NCBI RefSeq assembly: GCF_900156545.1
Contig: NZ_FTNW01000001.1
Coordinates: 62,001 to 126,000, forward strand
Source: Aquipseudomonas alcaligenes
GTDB lineage: Bacteria; Pseudomonadota; Gammaproteobacteria; Pseudomonadales; Pseudomonadaceae
Direction: 5' to 3'
DNA: 64,000 nt
Shown: positions 30,991 through 39,699 of the stretch, piece after piece
Position numbering within the stretch: position 1 is the first letter of the stretch
Layout: the number at the start of each line of letters is the position of its first letter
Notes under the pieces: model-generated
Databases searched by the model: none
The model's input: the letters and a program-made list of their open reading frames with translations, nothing else
What the model was told of the DNA's origin: nothing
Made by a program: the position numbers and the translations under genes

Positions 30991-32045
30991 ACATTCTCCA
31001 GCTGTTTAACTCGATCGACCCGCACGAAGCCAAGCTCTATCGTCCCTACGTGATCGCCGAGGCCGGCGTGAATCACGAGGGCTCCATGGATATCGCCAAG
31101 CGTCTGGTTGACGAGGCGAAGGAGGGTGGCGCCGACGCCATCAAGTTCCAGACCTACAAGGCCGACACCCTGGCCTCCAAGCATTCGCCTGCCTACTGGG
31201 ATACCAGCAAGGAACCGACCCTCTCCCAGCACGAACTGTTTTCCAAGCACGACAAGTTCTGGAAGAGCGAGATGGTTGCGCTCAAGGAATACTGCGACAA
31301 GGTCGGCATCGAGTTCATGAGCACGCCGTTCGACATCGAGTCGGCGACCTTCCTCAATGACCTGATGAACGTCTACAAGATCTCCTCCTCGGATATCACC
31401 AACAAGCCCTTCATCCAGTTCATGTGCGGCTTCAACAAGCCGATCATTCTCTCCACGGGTGCCAGCCAACTGTGGGAAATCCAGGAGGCAGTCAGCTGGA
31501 TCGAAGCCTTCGGCAATCCGCTGGCGCTGCTGCACTGCGTGCTGAACTACCCGACCGCCGACGAGAACGCCAACCTGGGGATGCTGCTGGGCCTCAAGCG
31601 GGCGTTCCCGGACAAGCTGATCGGCTATTCCGATCACACCCTGCCCAACGACATGAAAGTCTGCGAAATGGCCACCCTGCTGGGCAGCGTGATCATCGAG
31701 AAGCACTTCAGCCACGACAAGACACTGCCCGGCAACGACCACTACCACGCCATGGACAAGGAGGATCTGAAAGTCTTCCGCCGCAACCTGGAGCGTACCT
31801 TCACCATTCTCGGCAACTTCAAGGTCGAGGCCCTCAGCGAAGAGGAGCCGGCACGCCGCAATGCCCGTCGCAGCCTGGTCGCCACCCGCGACATTGCGGC
31901 TGGCAAGGTGATCGAGCTGGCCGATCTGACGTTCAAGCGCCCCGCACATGGCATCAGCCCGCGCGCCATCGATGAGCTGGTGGGCAAGACCGCCAAGCAG
32001 GCGATCAGCGAAGATGCCGTGCTGCAATGGGGAATGTTTGAGTGA
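30987..32045 (+). CDS. Sialic acid synthase (NeuB/PseI/LegI) family protein
   Basis: A 352-residue enzyme with a TIM-barrel NeuB domain (about 20-265; VIAEAGVNHEGSMDIAKRL, FMSTPFD, IILSTGAS, GYSDHT, IEKHFS) and a C-terminal SAF antifreeze-like domain (about 285-345). It should condense phosphoenolpyruvate with a six-carbon amino sugar to give a nine-carbon nonulosonic acid. It is linked by overlap to the fused cytidylyltransferase/PseG-like gene. No NeuC epimerase and no PseC-type aminotransferase is encoded in the window, so sialic, pseudaminic or legionaminic acid cannot be chosen. Confidence 0.88.
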   Translation: MNILQLFNSIDPHEAKLYRPYVIAEAGVNHEGSMDIAKRLVDEAKEGGADAIKFQTYKADTLASKHSPAYWDTSKEPTLSQHELFSKHDKFWKSEMVALKEYCDKVGIEFMSTPFDIESATFLNDLMNVYKISSSDITNKPFIQFMCGFNKPIILSTGASQLWEIQEAVSWIEAFGNPLALLHCVLNYPTADENANLGMLLGLKRAFPDKLIGYSDHTLPNDMKVCEMATLLGSVIIEKHFSHDKTLPGNDHYHAMDKEDLKVFRRNLERTFTILGNFKVEALSEEEPARRNARRSLVATRDIAAGKVIELADLTFKRPAHGISPRAIDELVGKTAKQAISEDAVLQWGMFE

Positions 32046-33190
32046 AGGATTACTACGTCATCCTGACGGGCAGCAAGAACAACGCCGGTGACTTTCTGAT
32101 CAAGTACCGCGCCAAGAAGCTGTTTGCTGCCCTCAGGCCTGACCGGGAAATAGTTGACCTTGATGCTTGGAAGCCCTTCGACGCTGCCACCCTGGAGCTG
32201 GTCAACAACGCCAAAGCCCTGATCCTCATGGGCGGCCCTGCATTGCAGGCGCACATGTACCCGGGGATCTACGCACTGACGCCAAACCTGGACGATATCA
32301 AGGTGCCCGTTACCACCATGGGCATCGGCTGGAAGTCCATCAGCGGCAACTGGCAGGACAGCTACGACTACCCCCTTTCCGTCAGCGCCCTGAAGCTGCT
32401 GGAGAAGGCTGCAGGCTCAGGCCTGCCGCTCAGCGTGCGCGATTTCCACACGCACAACGCATTGGCGTTCAAGGGCTTCGACAATGTCCTGATGACGGGT
32501 TGCCCGGCCTATTACGATCTGGATTTCATCGGCAAGGAATTCAAGCTACCTGAGAAGCTGCACAAGGTGGCGTTCTCCCTGGGCGTTTCCTTTATCGAAA
32601 GCGCTTCGATGGAGCGGGAAATGAAGTCGCAGATACTGCGGCTGAAGGAGTACTTCAAGGATTCGGAGTTCGAGGTGGTTTTCCACCATGGCCTGAATCC
32701 GGATGTTTTTCTGCAGAGCCACGGCGCCAAGAAAGAGCACAATCAAAAGCACAACCAATTTGCTCAATGGTTGGCCTCTGAGAAGATTGCCTATACCGAT
32801 ATATCAGGTAGTGCAGAGAATCTGGTTGAGTACTACTCAGGTGTCGATCTGCACATTGGCTATCGAGTGCATGCGCACATCTTCATGAACTCCATTTCCA
32901 AGATGTCGGTCCTGATTGCTGAAGATGGCCGTGGCAAGGCAACGGAGAAAGTCATCGGTGGCATGGTGATAGAGGGTTTTCAATGCTATCAAATGAATCT
33001 ATTGAGCAAGGTCTTGAAGAAAGTGCTTCCTAAATTTGATCGATACGTTGCTAGTGAGTATGTCGCAAGTGACTTGGAAGCCCAGTTGGGTTATGCCTTG
33101 TTGAGTAATGGTCATCAGGCTCGTCAATCAAGGTCTCTCATTGATTGCAATTTTGAAGTGATGGTTCGCTATCTTAAAGCGTTACCTTGA
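32042..33190 (+). CDS. Polysaccharide pyruvyltransferase family protein
   Basis: A 382-residue protein of the PF04230 type. The N-terminal motif is LTGSKNNAGDFLI, there is a mid-region LMGGPALQ, and the C-terminal family signature is DLHIGYRVHAHIF. Such enzymes put a pyruvate ketal on a sugar with PEP as donor; some relatives act as glycosyltransferases. It starts at GTG, overlapping the previous stop. GC content falls visibly from about position 32,700, inside this gene, which suggests a recombination junction. Confidence 0.78.
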   Translation: MKDYYVILTGSKNNAGDFLIKYRAKKLFAALRPDREIVDLDAWKPFDAATLELVNNAKALILMGGPALQAHMYPGIYALTPNLDDIKVPVTTMGIGWKSISGNWQDSYDYPLSVSALKLLEKAAGSGLPLSVRDFHTHNALAFKGFDNVLMTGCPAYYDLDFIGKEFKLPEKLHKVAFSLGVSFIESASMEREMKSQILRLKEYFKDSEFEVVFHHGLNPDVFLQSHGAKKEHNQKHNQFAQWLASEKIAYTDISGSAENLVEYYSGVDLHIGYRVHAHIFMNSISKMSVLIAEDGRGKATEKVIGGMVIEGFQCYQMNLLSKVLKKVLPKFDRYVASEYVASDLEAQLGYALLSNGHQARQSRSLIDCNFEVMVRYLKALP

Positions 33191-33213
33191 TAGTGTCGCG
33201 CCGAGGTGAGCTA

Positions 33214-34869
33214 ATGTCTCTTTTTCTTGTTTCTAGTAATCGACAGTATGTAGATAAGGCATGTGAGGTCTGGCAGGCGCTGGGGTTTCCTGTGCAGGTT
33301 TATGATGTTAAGGAGGGAGTTTATGTCGCGCTATCTAGCGGGTATAAGTCTGAGCCTGTTTTTTTTGATCGCTCCGATTCGGGGTGTTTTTTTTCGGTAG
33401 GTACATATTTTACAGCCAAAACCTTCGATCCTAAAAAGATTTTGGAGGAGAAAAATCTTAGCAAAGCAGATTCTTGCGTATTTAAAGAAATATTTGGTCA
33501 CTACGTTTTCTTTATTTCCTCATTAGATGGCTTCAGGGTTGTTTCGGATCCAGTGGGGCTTATTAATGTATATTACGCTGGTGGGTCTGGTGATTTCTGC
33601 ATTGGAAATGACTTATTAGTTGTTGCTGGGGTTATGGGTAAGTGTGATCTCTCGGCTTGTGGAGTCAAAGAATTTGTTCTGAATGAAAATACCATTGGCA
33701 CTGAGACAATCTTTGTCGATGTTAAGCGTGTGGGTCTTGGTCGTGAAATATTTTTGCATGACGGAGGGATTGAGGAGCGGCCCTTTCATGATCTTACTCC
33801 AGAGAAAATGGATTTTAATTCTTATGTGGGGCGTATCTCTTCCTATTTTAAGGCGTTATCGAACTACAGTGGAGTAATTGCTGCAGAGGCCTCTGCTGGT
33901 TTTGATACGAGGTTAGTTGTTGCGTGTGCGAAGTCGAGCCTCAGTAACATACTGTTGATAACTAACCAAAATCAGTCCGATCATGGGGTCGACGAAGCGT
34001 TATCTAAAATATTAGCAAGGAAGCTGGGGTTGGAACTTGTTGTGGTTCGGCGTCCAGAGAAATTATTGGAAAAAAATGACCATCTCCTTCATATATCTTC
34101 TGTCGGGAGAGATATTGTTCGCTCGGCTGCATGGTTGGATATAGCATCTGAAAAGTATAAAAGCGCAGCGCTGGTGTTGGGTGGTTATGGTGGGGAGGCA
34201 ATAAGGGCGAAGTATTGTAAGTATGACAGTGTTGTAGAATTTGCCTTGCGCTTTTATAAAGCTGATAAGCTGGTTGTGGTAAGTCAGCGCAAGATGCTTG
34301 TTGATGAGATTTGTCGGCAGATGGAGGCTGTTGGTCTTCTTTCGGGGGGAGGGGCTAAAGATGTATGCAACCGAATCTACGCTTTGGATCGTATGCGAGT
34401 TTGGGGCGGCGCTGCGACCACGGCAATGATGATTCACGGCGATCGCTTACACCCATTTATGGATTGGTACTTACTTGGTCCAATTCTCTCTTTTTCTGAA
34501 GGGGCGGTGCAGGAAGAAAGACTGCAGGAAAGATTGATCGAATGGTTCTCGCCAGGTCTTATGGAGTTGGCAGTTAATCCTATAAGCAAGATAGTAATTA
34601 ATTCTCATGGCCAGTTGAGGTTTAGGGTTCTTGCTCGTGCTCTCTGGCTCGCAAGGCGCATAGAAAATAAGTTGATTGTTTTAGGATCCAAGCTTCGTGG
34701 TTTCACGGGGATGGGAAGTATTGCGACTGCTGAAGTTGGCGAAGAAGCGAATGACGGGTTTAACTTTGGCTTTGAGTTGAGGTTGGAGCCGGTAATGTTG
34801 ACTCGAATAGAAACTCTACTGTCTGCCAAGCAGCGGGCAGAGGGAATTTCAAACGGTAGTTTTCTATGA
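33214..34869 (+). CDS. Asparagine synthetase-like protein with degenerate glutaminase part
   Basis: A 551-residue protein. The N-terminal part (about 1-190) follows the class II glutamine amidotransferase layout (DPVGLINVYYA resembles the DPxGxxPLYY region) but lacks the N-terminal Cys nucleophile; residue 2 is Ser. The C-terminal part has a PP-loop-like ASAGFD (Ser227, Gly229, Asp231) in place of SGGxDS. It may amidate or aminoacylate a sugar acid with ammonia or another amine, by analogy with WbpS-type O-antigen proteins, but activity is uncertain. I chose the ATG at 33214 because GAGGTGA lies four bases upstream. The gene is AT-rich. Confidence 0.65.
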   Translation: MSLFLVSSNRQYVDKACEVWQALGFPVQVYDVKEGVYVALSSGYKSEPVFFDRSDSGCFFSVGTYFTAKTFDPKKILEEKNLSKADSCVFKEIFGHYVFFISSLDGFRVVSDPVGLINVYYAGGSGDFCIGNDLLVVAGVMGKCDLSACGVKEFVLNENTIGTETIFVDVKRVGLGREIFLHDGGIEERPFHDLTPEKMDFNSYVGRISSYFKALSNYSGVIAAEASAGFDTRLVVACAKSSLSNILLITNQNQSDHGVDEALSKILARKLGLELVVVRRPEKLLEKNDHLLHISSVGRDIVRSAAWLDIASEKYKSAALVLGGYGGEAIRAKYCKYDSVVEFALRFYKADKLVVVSQRKMLVDEICRQMEAVGLLSGGGAKDVCNRIYALDRMRVWGGAATTAMMIHGDRLHPFMDWYLLGPILSFSEGAVQEERLQERLIEWFSPGLMELAVNPISKIVINSHGQLRFRVLARALWLARRIENKLIVLGSKLRGFTGMGSIATAEVGEEANDGFNFGFELRLEPVMLTRIETLLSAKQRAEGISNGSFL

Positions 34870-36134
34870 GGTTTTTGAGGTCTGCATCGGTTTATATCGG
34901 TGCGAGTTTAGTTAATAAGGCCTTTCCTTTTCTGATGCTTCCTGTTTTGACTCGGTATTTGGAGCCTTCTGAGTTTGGTGCTGCTGCCTTGTTTCTTGTG
35001 GTTAATAGTTGTATTGGTGCCTTTGTTGGTATGAATGTTTCTGCCAATGTATCTAAAAATTTCTTTTTCTTATCTCGTGAGAAATTGGCTGTTCTGATTG
35101 GTAACATAGTTATACTGCTTTCTGTTTTATCTGTATTTGTACTTTTTTTATTGTTCTTTCTTGATCTTTTTTTTGTTGATGATTTTTCTATCCCGGCATG
35201 GTGTTTGTATGTGATGCCGGGGCTGAGTTTTATGATGATGGTTAATACAATAAATTTGACTATTTTGAGGAATGAAGATCGCCCATATGTGTTTGGTCTT
35301 TTCGAGATTTCGTGTACGGCTATTTATGCTGTGGTTACTTTGATCTTCCTGGTTTTTTGTGGTTTTGGTTGGCAGTCTCAGGTTGTTGGTCTTCTTATTG
35401 CCTATGGTTTGTTCTTTCTCGTTGGGCTTATTTATATGCGCAGGCGAGGGTATTTGGTTTTTTGTCCTTCTCTCGCGGGAATATCTGGCGTACTTAAATC
35501 GTCATACCCAATGGTTCCATATGTGTTGAGCGGGATAGCGATTAATGGGGTGGATCGTGTTTTTATTGAGCGAATGCTAGGTCTCGATGCACTTGGTCTG
35601 TATTCTGTTGGATATAGTTTTGGTATGGTTGTTATGTTGTTTAGCGATGCCTTCAATAAGGCTTGGAATCCGTGGTTTTATAAGCAAATGGTTTCACCTG
35701 ATGTTGCTGTGAAAAAGAAAATCGTTTTATATACTTATGTATATTTTGCCTTTCTTTTGGTGCTTGCTTTTCTGATATCTGCTGTGGGTGGTTTTGTTCT
35801 GCCGTATGTGGTCTCGGATAGTTTTCATGCTGCGAGTTCGTTTATTTTGTGGATTTCTTTGGCTTATGTTGTTCAGGGTGTTTATAGGATGTTTTTTCCT
35901 TATTTCGTTCTGGCGGATAAGGCGTCTTCGGTTGCGCTGGTTATGGTGGTTGCGGCTGCGTGTGGAGTTGTAGCTAATTACTTATTCATTCCGTTTTTTG
36001 GCGCTATTGGTGCGGCCTTCGCGATGATTGTTGCGTGGGGTGTTAGTGTGTTTTTGTCGATAATCTTTCAAATGCGGAATTTTGAGATGCCTTGGTTGTG
36101 GGGTGGTGGCATGTTTTCTAATAAGGATCGATAG
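34866..36134 (+). CDS. wzx: O-unit flippase Wzx (MATE/polysaccharide transporter family)
   Basis: A 422-residue integral membrane protein with about twelve helices and the N-terminal pattern SASVYIGASLVNKAFPFLML, then LTRYLEPSEFG, typical of Wzx flippases that carry lipid-linked repeat units to the periplasm. It starts four bases inside the asparagine-synthetase-like gene. Very AT-rich, like most wzx genes. A T-rich gap of about 180-200 bp follows with no gene in it. Confidence 0.88.
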   Translation: MRFLRSASVYIGASLVNKAFPFLMLPVLTRYLEPSEFGAAALFLVVNSCIGAFVGMNVSANVSKNFFFLSREKLAVLIGNIVILLSVLSVFVLFLLFFLDLFFVDDFSIPAWCLYVMPGLSFMMMVNTINLTILRNEDRPYVFGLFEISCTAIYAVVTLIFLVFCGFGWQSQVVGLLIAYGLFFLVGLIYMRRRGYLVFCPSLAGISGVLKSSYPMVPYVLSGIAINGVDRVFIERMLGLDALGLYSVGYSFGMVVMLFSDAFNKAWNPWFYKQMVSPDVAVKKKIVLYTYVYFAFLLVLAFLISAVGGFVLPYVVSDSFHAASSFILWISLAYVVQGVYRMFFPYFVLADKASSVALVMVVAAACGVVANYLFIPFFGAIGAAFAMIVAWGVSVFLSIIFQMRNFEMPWLWGGGMFSNKDR

Positions 36135-36333
36135 TCGCTTGCTGTGGTAGCTTGGTGGTTGCTTGCTGGTTTTATTGAGTGATTTCTCGTTTCTTGATTT
36201 CGTATTGACTGATTGAGGAGAGGTGGTGAGTTATTCTTGACTTTTCATTGCTATTTTTCTTCCTTTGCAGTGTTGAGTCTGAGGTGGATTTTTGGCTATT
36301 AAGTTTTAAGACTTATTGAGTGTTTTTCGGGCG

Positions 36334-37746
36334 ATGGTGAGGTTTATGGGTAAATGTGCCCATTTGGTCGATGACCTTTGCAATGCGCTGTGGAGTGTCG
36401 AGCGCGAATACGCTCTGCTCGATTTCGAGGTGGACGGCGTCAAGGTTTGGCAATACATGCGTATGCCGCTTTATTACCACGTTGCCGAGCGGGCCGGGAT
36501 ATTCCTCGCCCCCCATGTGGAGAAGGACTCGCGCCTGTCCCGGCTCGTCAAGGCCGGCAAATACCTGATTGGCGCGCTGTTCCATAACCCTTTCCTGCGG
36601 CGGGGCAAGGTCGAGCAGATCGTTATCGAGCACCCGCGCAGTGTTCAACTGGCGGGCGAGGCGGTCGATATCTACAGCTGTTTCCATGTGCGCGAATTGC
36701 GGCGCCAGGGCATTTCCTACCTGTGCCTGGATCGTGCCGAGCTGGGCGCGGGTCATCGCAAGGCTCGTGACCCGGCGCGCAGTTTTATCGACATCTTCCC
36801 CGTGCTGGTCAAGCTGGTCGGTCTGTTTCGCCGTACCCACCTGCGTGATGAACAGCGCGCCACACTGAAGGCCGTCAGCGAGAGGCTGTCCGCGCAGTTT
36901 GGTGTGCCGCTCGATCTGGAGGCGTTGCTGGTTCCGGCCGTGCTCAAGTTCAAGGTCAACTACCAGCTTTATCGCACTCTGTTTCAACGCCTGCAGCCCA
37001 AGCGCCTGATGGTGGTGGTGAGCTACGCCTATGGCGACGCCATCAAGGCTGCCAAGGACCTTGGCATCGAAACGGTGGAGATCCAGCACGGTACGTTCAG
37101 CCGCTATCACATGGGCTACAGCTATCCGGGCTGCACCCGGAGGCTCGAGTATTTCCCCGACAGCTTCCTCGCATGGGGGCGTTTCTGGCGCGATATGGGG
37201 GTTCTGCCTCTGCCTCCGGAGGCTGTTCAGGTCAGTGGATTCCCCTATTTCAACGGGCTCAAGGACAGTTGTGCCAGCGTCGTGCGCAACGACAAGAGGG
37301 TGGTGGTGCTCTCCCAGGGGGCGTTGGGGAGCAAGATTGCCGATCAGGTCTATGCCCTGCGTGATGCGCTGAGTGACTTTGAAATCGTCTACAAGCTGCA
37401 TCCGGGCGAGTTTGCCCGCTGGCAGGATTATGAGTCCCTGCGCAAGCTGGCCGAACAGCCCAACGTGCGCATTGCCAAACAGGAGAACCTCTACGAGCTG
37501 CTGGCCGGGGCTGGTTACCAGATCGGAGTTTTCTCCACAGCCGTTTATGAGGGCATAGGTTTCGGCTGCCGTACCCTGCTGCTTGATCTGCCGGGCGTCG
37601 AATATATGGTCGATCTGGTGGATCAGGGCCTTGCCAGCCTGGTGCGTGATCCGCAAGAACTGCGCCTGGCCATGGCGCAGCAGGCGCAAACCGACCGCTT
37701 CGACCCCGTTGCCGTCTTCGGTCCCGCGCAAGGTTCGCCCCTGTGA
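36334..37746 (+). CDS. Glycosyltransferase with HP and ST motifs, possible nonulosonate/Kdo-type transferase
   Basis: A protein of about 470 residues with no membrane helix. The C-terminal half shows YKLHPGE (His356-Pro357) and FSTAVYEG (Ser401-Thr402), the HP and S/T motifs shared by bacterial sialyltransferases and KpsC/KpsS-type Kdo transferases, all of which use CMP sugars. With a CMP-sugar synthetase in the locus, transfer of the nonulosonic acid is a reasonable inference, not a proof. The start is unsure: ATG at 36334 or 36346, or TTG at 36316. GC content is host-like again from here. Confidence 0.6.
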   Translation: MVRFMGKCAHLVDDLCNALWSVEREYALLDFEVDGVKVWQYMRMPLYYHVAERAGIFLAPHVEKDSRLSRLVKAGKYLIGALFHNPFLRRGKVEQIVIEHPRSVQLAGEAVDIYSCFHVRELRRQGISYLCLDRAELGAGHRKARDPARSFIDIFPVLVKLVGLFRRTHLRDEQRATLKAVSERLSAQFGVPLDLEALLVPAVLKFKVNYQLYRTLFQRLQPKRLMVVVSYAYGDAIKAAKDLGIETVEIQHGTFSRYHMGYSYPGCTRRLEYFPDSFLAWGRFWRDMGVLPLPPEAVQVSGFPYFNGLKDSCASVVRNDKRVVVLSQGALGSKIADQVYALRDALSDFEIVYKLHPGEFARWQDYESLRKLAEQPNVRIAKQENLYELLAGAGYQIGVFSTAVYEGIGFGCRTLLLDLPGVEYMVDLVDQGLASLVRDPQELRLAMAQQAQTDRFDPVAVFGPAQGSPL

Positions 37747-38999
37747 TTCAGCCTGTGCTCCACAAGCAGCCGTTGCTGGCGTTCTACTACCTGTTCGCCG
37801 GTTTTATTTTCGCGTCGATGTTCGGGGTCGATGGCAACGCGGCCTTTTATGCGGTCAGTCTGTTCTTTTTGCTGGGGGGCGGCTTCCTGCTGTTGGTCCG
37901 GATTGGCTCGCGCCGCCGGATCAATATCCGCTTCCTGTTTCTCGGTCTGGTTCTTGTGCCGCTGCTGTTCTGCGGCACGCTGGAGCGCCATAGCCTCTAT
38001 ATGCGCTTGTTTGCGCTGGAAGTGCTGTTGTTGTTCTTCCTGTTCAGCGAATACCGGGTATCGCTGGGGGCGTTTACCCGCTGCCTGAACCTGAGCTACG
38101 GGGTGTTCTTCGCTTTTTCCGCGTTGGACTGGTTGGGGCTGTTGCCGCTGGTGGAGCATGACAGCAAGAACAGCTTCGCCATATCCATTGCGGGCTTCAC
38201 TATCGAGACCCTTTACGGTCTGGGTGGCAGCACGGCCGATATCGACTCCTACAGTGGCCTGGTGCTGATGTGGAATCTGTTCATCAACCGTGGGCGTTCG
38301 CGCGTGCTGATGATCGGACTGAGTGCTGCGGCGATGTTGCTGACCTTCCGCTTTACCCCGGTGGTGGCATTGCTCCTGGCATGCCTGAGTTATCTGCTGG
38401 TCTGGAACAGAGCCCTGGCTATGCTGGCGCTGATAATGCCGGCACTCTGTTTTGTCGCTGTTCTGGTTGTCCTGCAGATCAACCCTGGCGCTCAGGTTCC
38501 GCTGATGCCGGGCACCGACTGGTACAGCCTGCTGTGGAGCGCTACCCATGCCCGCAGTTCGATTTGGGTGGGGCAGATCGACTACTACCTGACGCACTTC
38601 CAGTTTGCGGATTTCTTTTATGGTCCGCTGGACGAGCGCATGACTGCCGATTTCATCGACGGCGACGGTCGTTTCCACAAGGACAGTTACAACCCGCACA
38701 ACACTTATCTGGCGCTGCTGTTCCGTTCCAGCGTGATGTTTGCCATCTTCTATGCCCTGTTTCTCTGGGGGGTGTTCAGGCGGGTGCGGCGCAACACCTT
38801 CCCGGTGCTGTTCTTCATCTCTATCGTGGCCTACACCAACGCCAGCATCATCGGCTTGCAGAACCCGGCGTATCTTCTGGTCGTCATGTTCCTGCTGATG
38901 GTGGTGCCGCGTGGGCGTTTCAGGAACTCGTATCATCGTTTGCGCCGCAACAGGCATGAAGACGCGGCTGCGCAACCTGCAATCCAAGGACAGGCCTGA
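37743..38999 (+). CDS. wzy: O-antigen polymerase candidate (Wzy-like)
   Basis: A 418-residue polytopic membrane protein with about ten to twelve helices, a large periplasmic loop around residues 250-320 and the motif NPHNTYLALLF, which is common in Wzy and Wzy_C-type proteins. It should join flipped O-units in the periplasm. It starts at GTG overlapping the previous stop, and its last base overlaps the next ATG. Wzy proteins are poorly conserved, so the call rests on topology and context. A ligase-like protein lies at 46.8 kb. Confidence 0.72.
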   Translation: MIQPVLHKQPLLAFYYLFAGFIFASMFGVDGNAAFYAVSLFFLLGGGFLLLVRIGSRRRINIRFLFLGLVLVPLLFCGTLERHSLYMRLFALEVLLLFFLFSEYRVSLGAFTRCLNLSYGVFFAFSALDWLGLLPLVEHDSKNSFAISIAGFTIETLYGLGGSTADIDSYSGLVLMWNLFINRGRSRVLMIGLSAAAMLLTFRFTPVVALLLACLSYLLVWNRALAMLALIMPALCFVAVLVVLQINPGAQVPLMPGTDWYSLLWSATHARSSIWVGQIDYYLTHFQFADFFYGPLDERMTADFIDGDGRFHKDSYNPHNTYLALLFRSSVMFAIFYALFLWGVFRRVRRNTFPVLFFISIVAYTNASIIGLQNPAYLLVVMFLLMVVPRGRFRNSYHRLRRNRHEDAAAQPAIQGQA

Positions 39000-39691
39000 T
39001 GTTGAAAGCTCTGTTGGAACGCGCCATTCGCTCGTTCAAGAACCCTGATTTCCGTTTTGACCCGGCCATCTCTTCGACGATGCTGTTCTCGTTCGCCTGG
39101 AAGATGCTGGTCGATTGGCTCAGGGGGCTGCGCCTGCTCCTGCGCTGCAGGTTGCCGCGTTTCCTGTTTCTCGGGCGTGGCGTGGTATTAAGCCATCTGG
39201 GGCGTATCGAGCTGGGCAAGTGGGTGGTGCTGGGCGACTTCGTGACCCTGAGTGGTCTGGGGCGTGGCAAGCTGATCATTGGCGATGGCTGCCGTATCGG
39301 CTCGTTCAGCCGGGTGGTGGTGTCCACGACCTTCAACAACCTCGGTGAACACATCCATCTCGGTCACCATGTGGCGATTGGTGATTATTCGTCGCTGGGC
39401 GGCTCGGGAGGGCTGAGCATCGGCGCCAACACCATCACCGGGCAGTACTTCAGCGTGCACCCGGAGAATCACAGGTTCGACGATCCCGAGCGGCCGATTC
39501 GGCAGCAGGGCACCGAGCGCAAGCCGGTGCGCATCGGCGAGAACTGCTGGCTGGGGGCCAAGGTCACTGTGCTGGCGGGCGTGACCATCGGCAACAACTG
39601 CGTGATTGGCGCAGGCAGCCTGGTGACCAAGGATATTCCGGACAATTCGATAGCCGTCGGTAACCCAGCCCGGGTTATCAGGAGTGTGTAG
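38999..39691 (+). CDS. Left-handed beta-helix acyltransferase
   Basis: A 230-residue protein with hexapeptide repeats over about residues 55-225 (IELGKWVVLGDFVTLSG, LSIGANTITG, VRIGENCWLGAKVTVLAGV, IGNNCVIGAGSLVTKDIP) and HPENH, the likely catalytic His region. The C-terminal NPARVI pattern is that of WbbJ/CysE-type O-acetyltransferases. It probably O- or N-acetylates a sugar of the repeat unit. No membrane segment is evident. It follows the polymerase candidate with a one-base overlap. Confidence 0.82.
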   Translation: MLKALLERAIRSFKNPDFRFDPAISSTMLFSFAWKMLVDWLRGLRLLLRCRLPRFLFLGRGVVLSHLGRIELGKWVVLGDFVTLSGLGRGKLIIGDGCRIGSFSRVVVSTTFNNLGEHIHLGHHVAIGDYSSLGGSGGLSIGANTITGQYFSVHPENHRFDDPERPIRQQGTERKPVRIGENCWLGAKVTVLAGVTIGNNCVIGAGSLVTKDIPDNSIAVGNPARVIRSV

Positions 39692-39699
39692 TAGGTCTT

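Larger units (their letters stand above)
32700..36335. other. AT-rich segment, probably acquired by transfer
   Basis: Base composition changes abruptly here: the 3' part of the pyruvyltransferase gene, the asparagine-synthetase-like gene, wzx and the following gap are rich in A and T (many TTT, GTT and TAT codons), whereas both flanks use strongly G/C-ending codons. The right border is sharp, near 36,335. No insertion sequence or repeat marks the edges. Low-GC wzx/wzy cores are a known pattern of O-antigen loci. Confidence 0.85.

Noticed and set aside
32700..36335. Genomic island borne by an insertion sequence or prophage
   Set aside because: No transposase, integrase, tRNA attachment site or terminal repeat was found at the edges; homologous exchange explains the composition change better.
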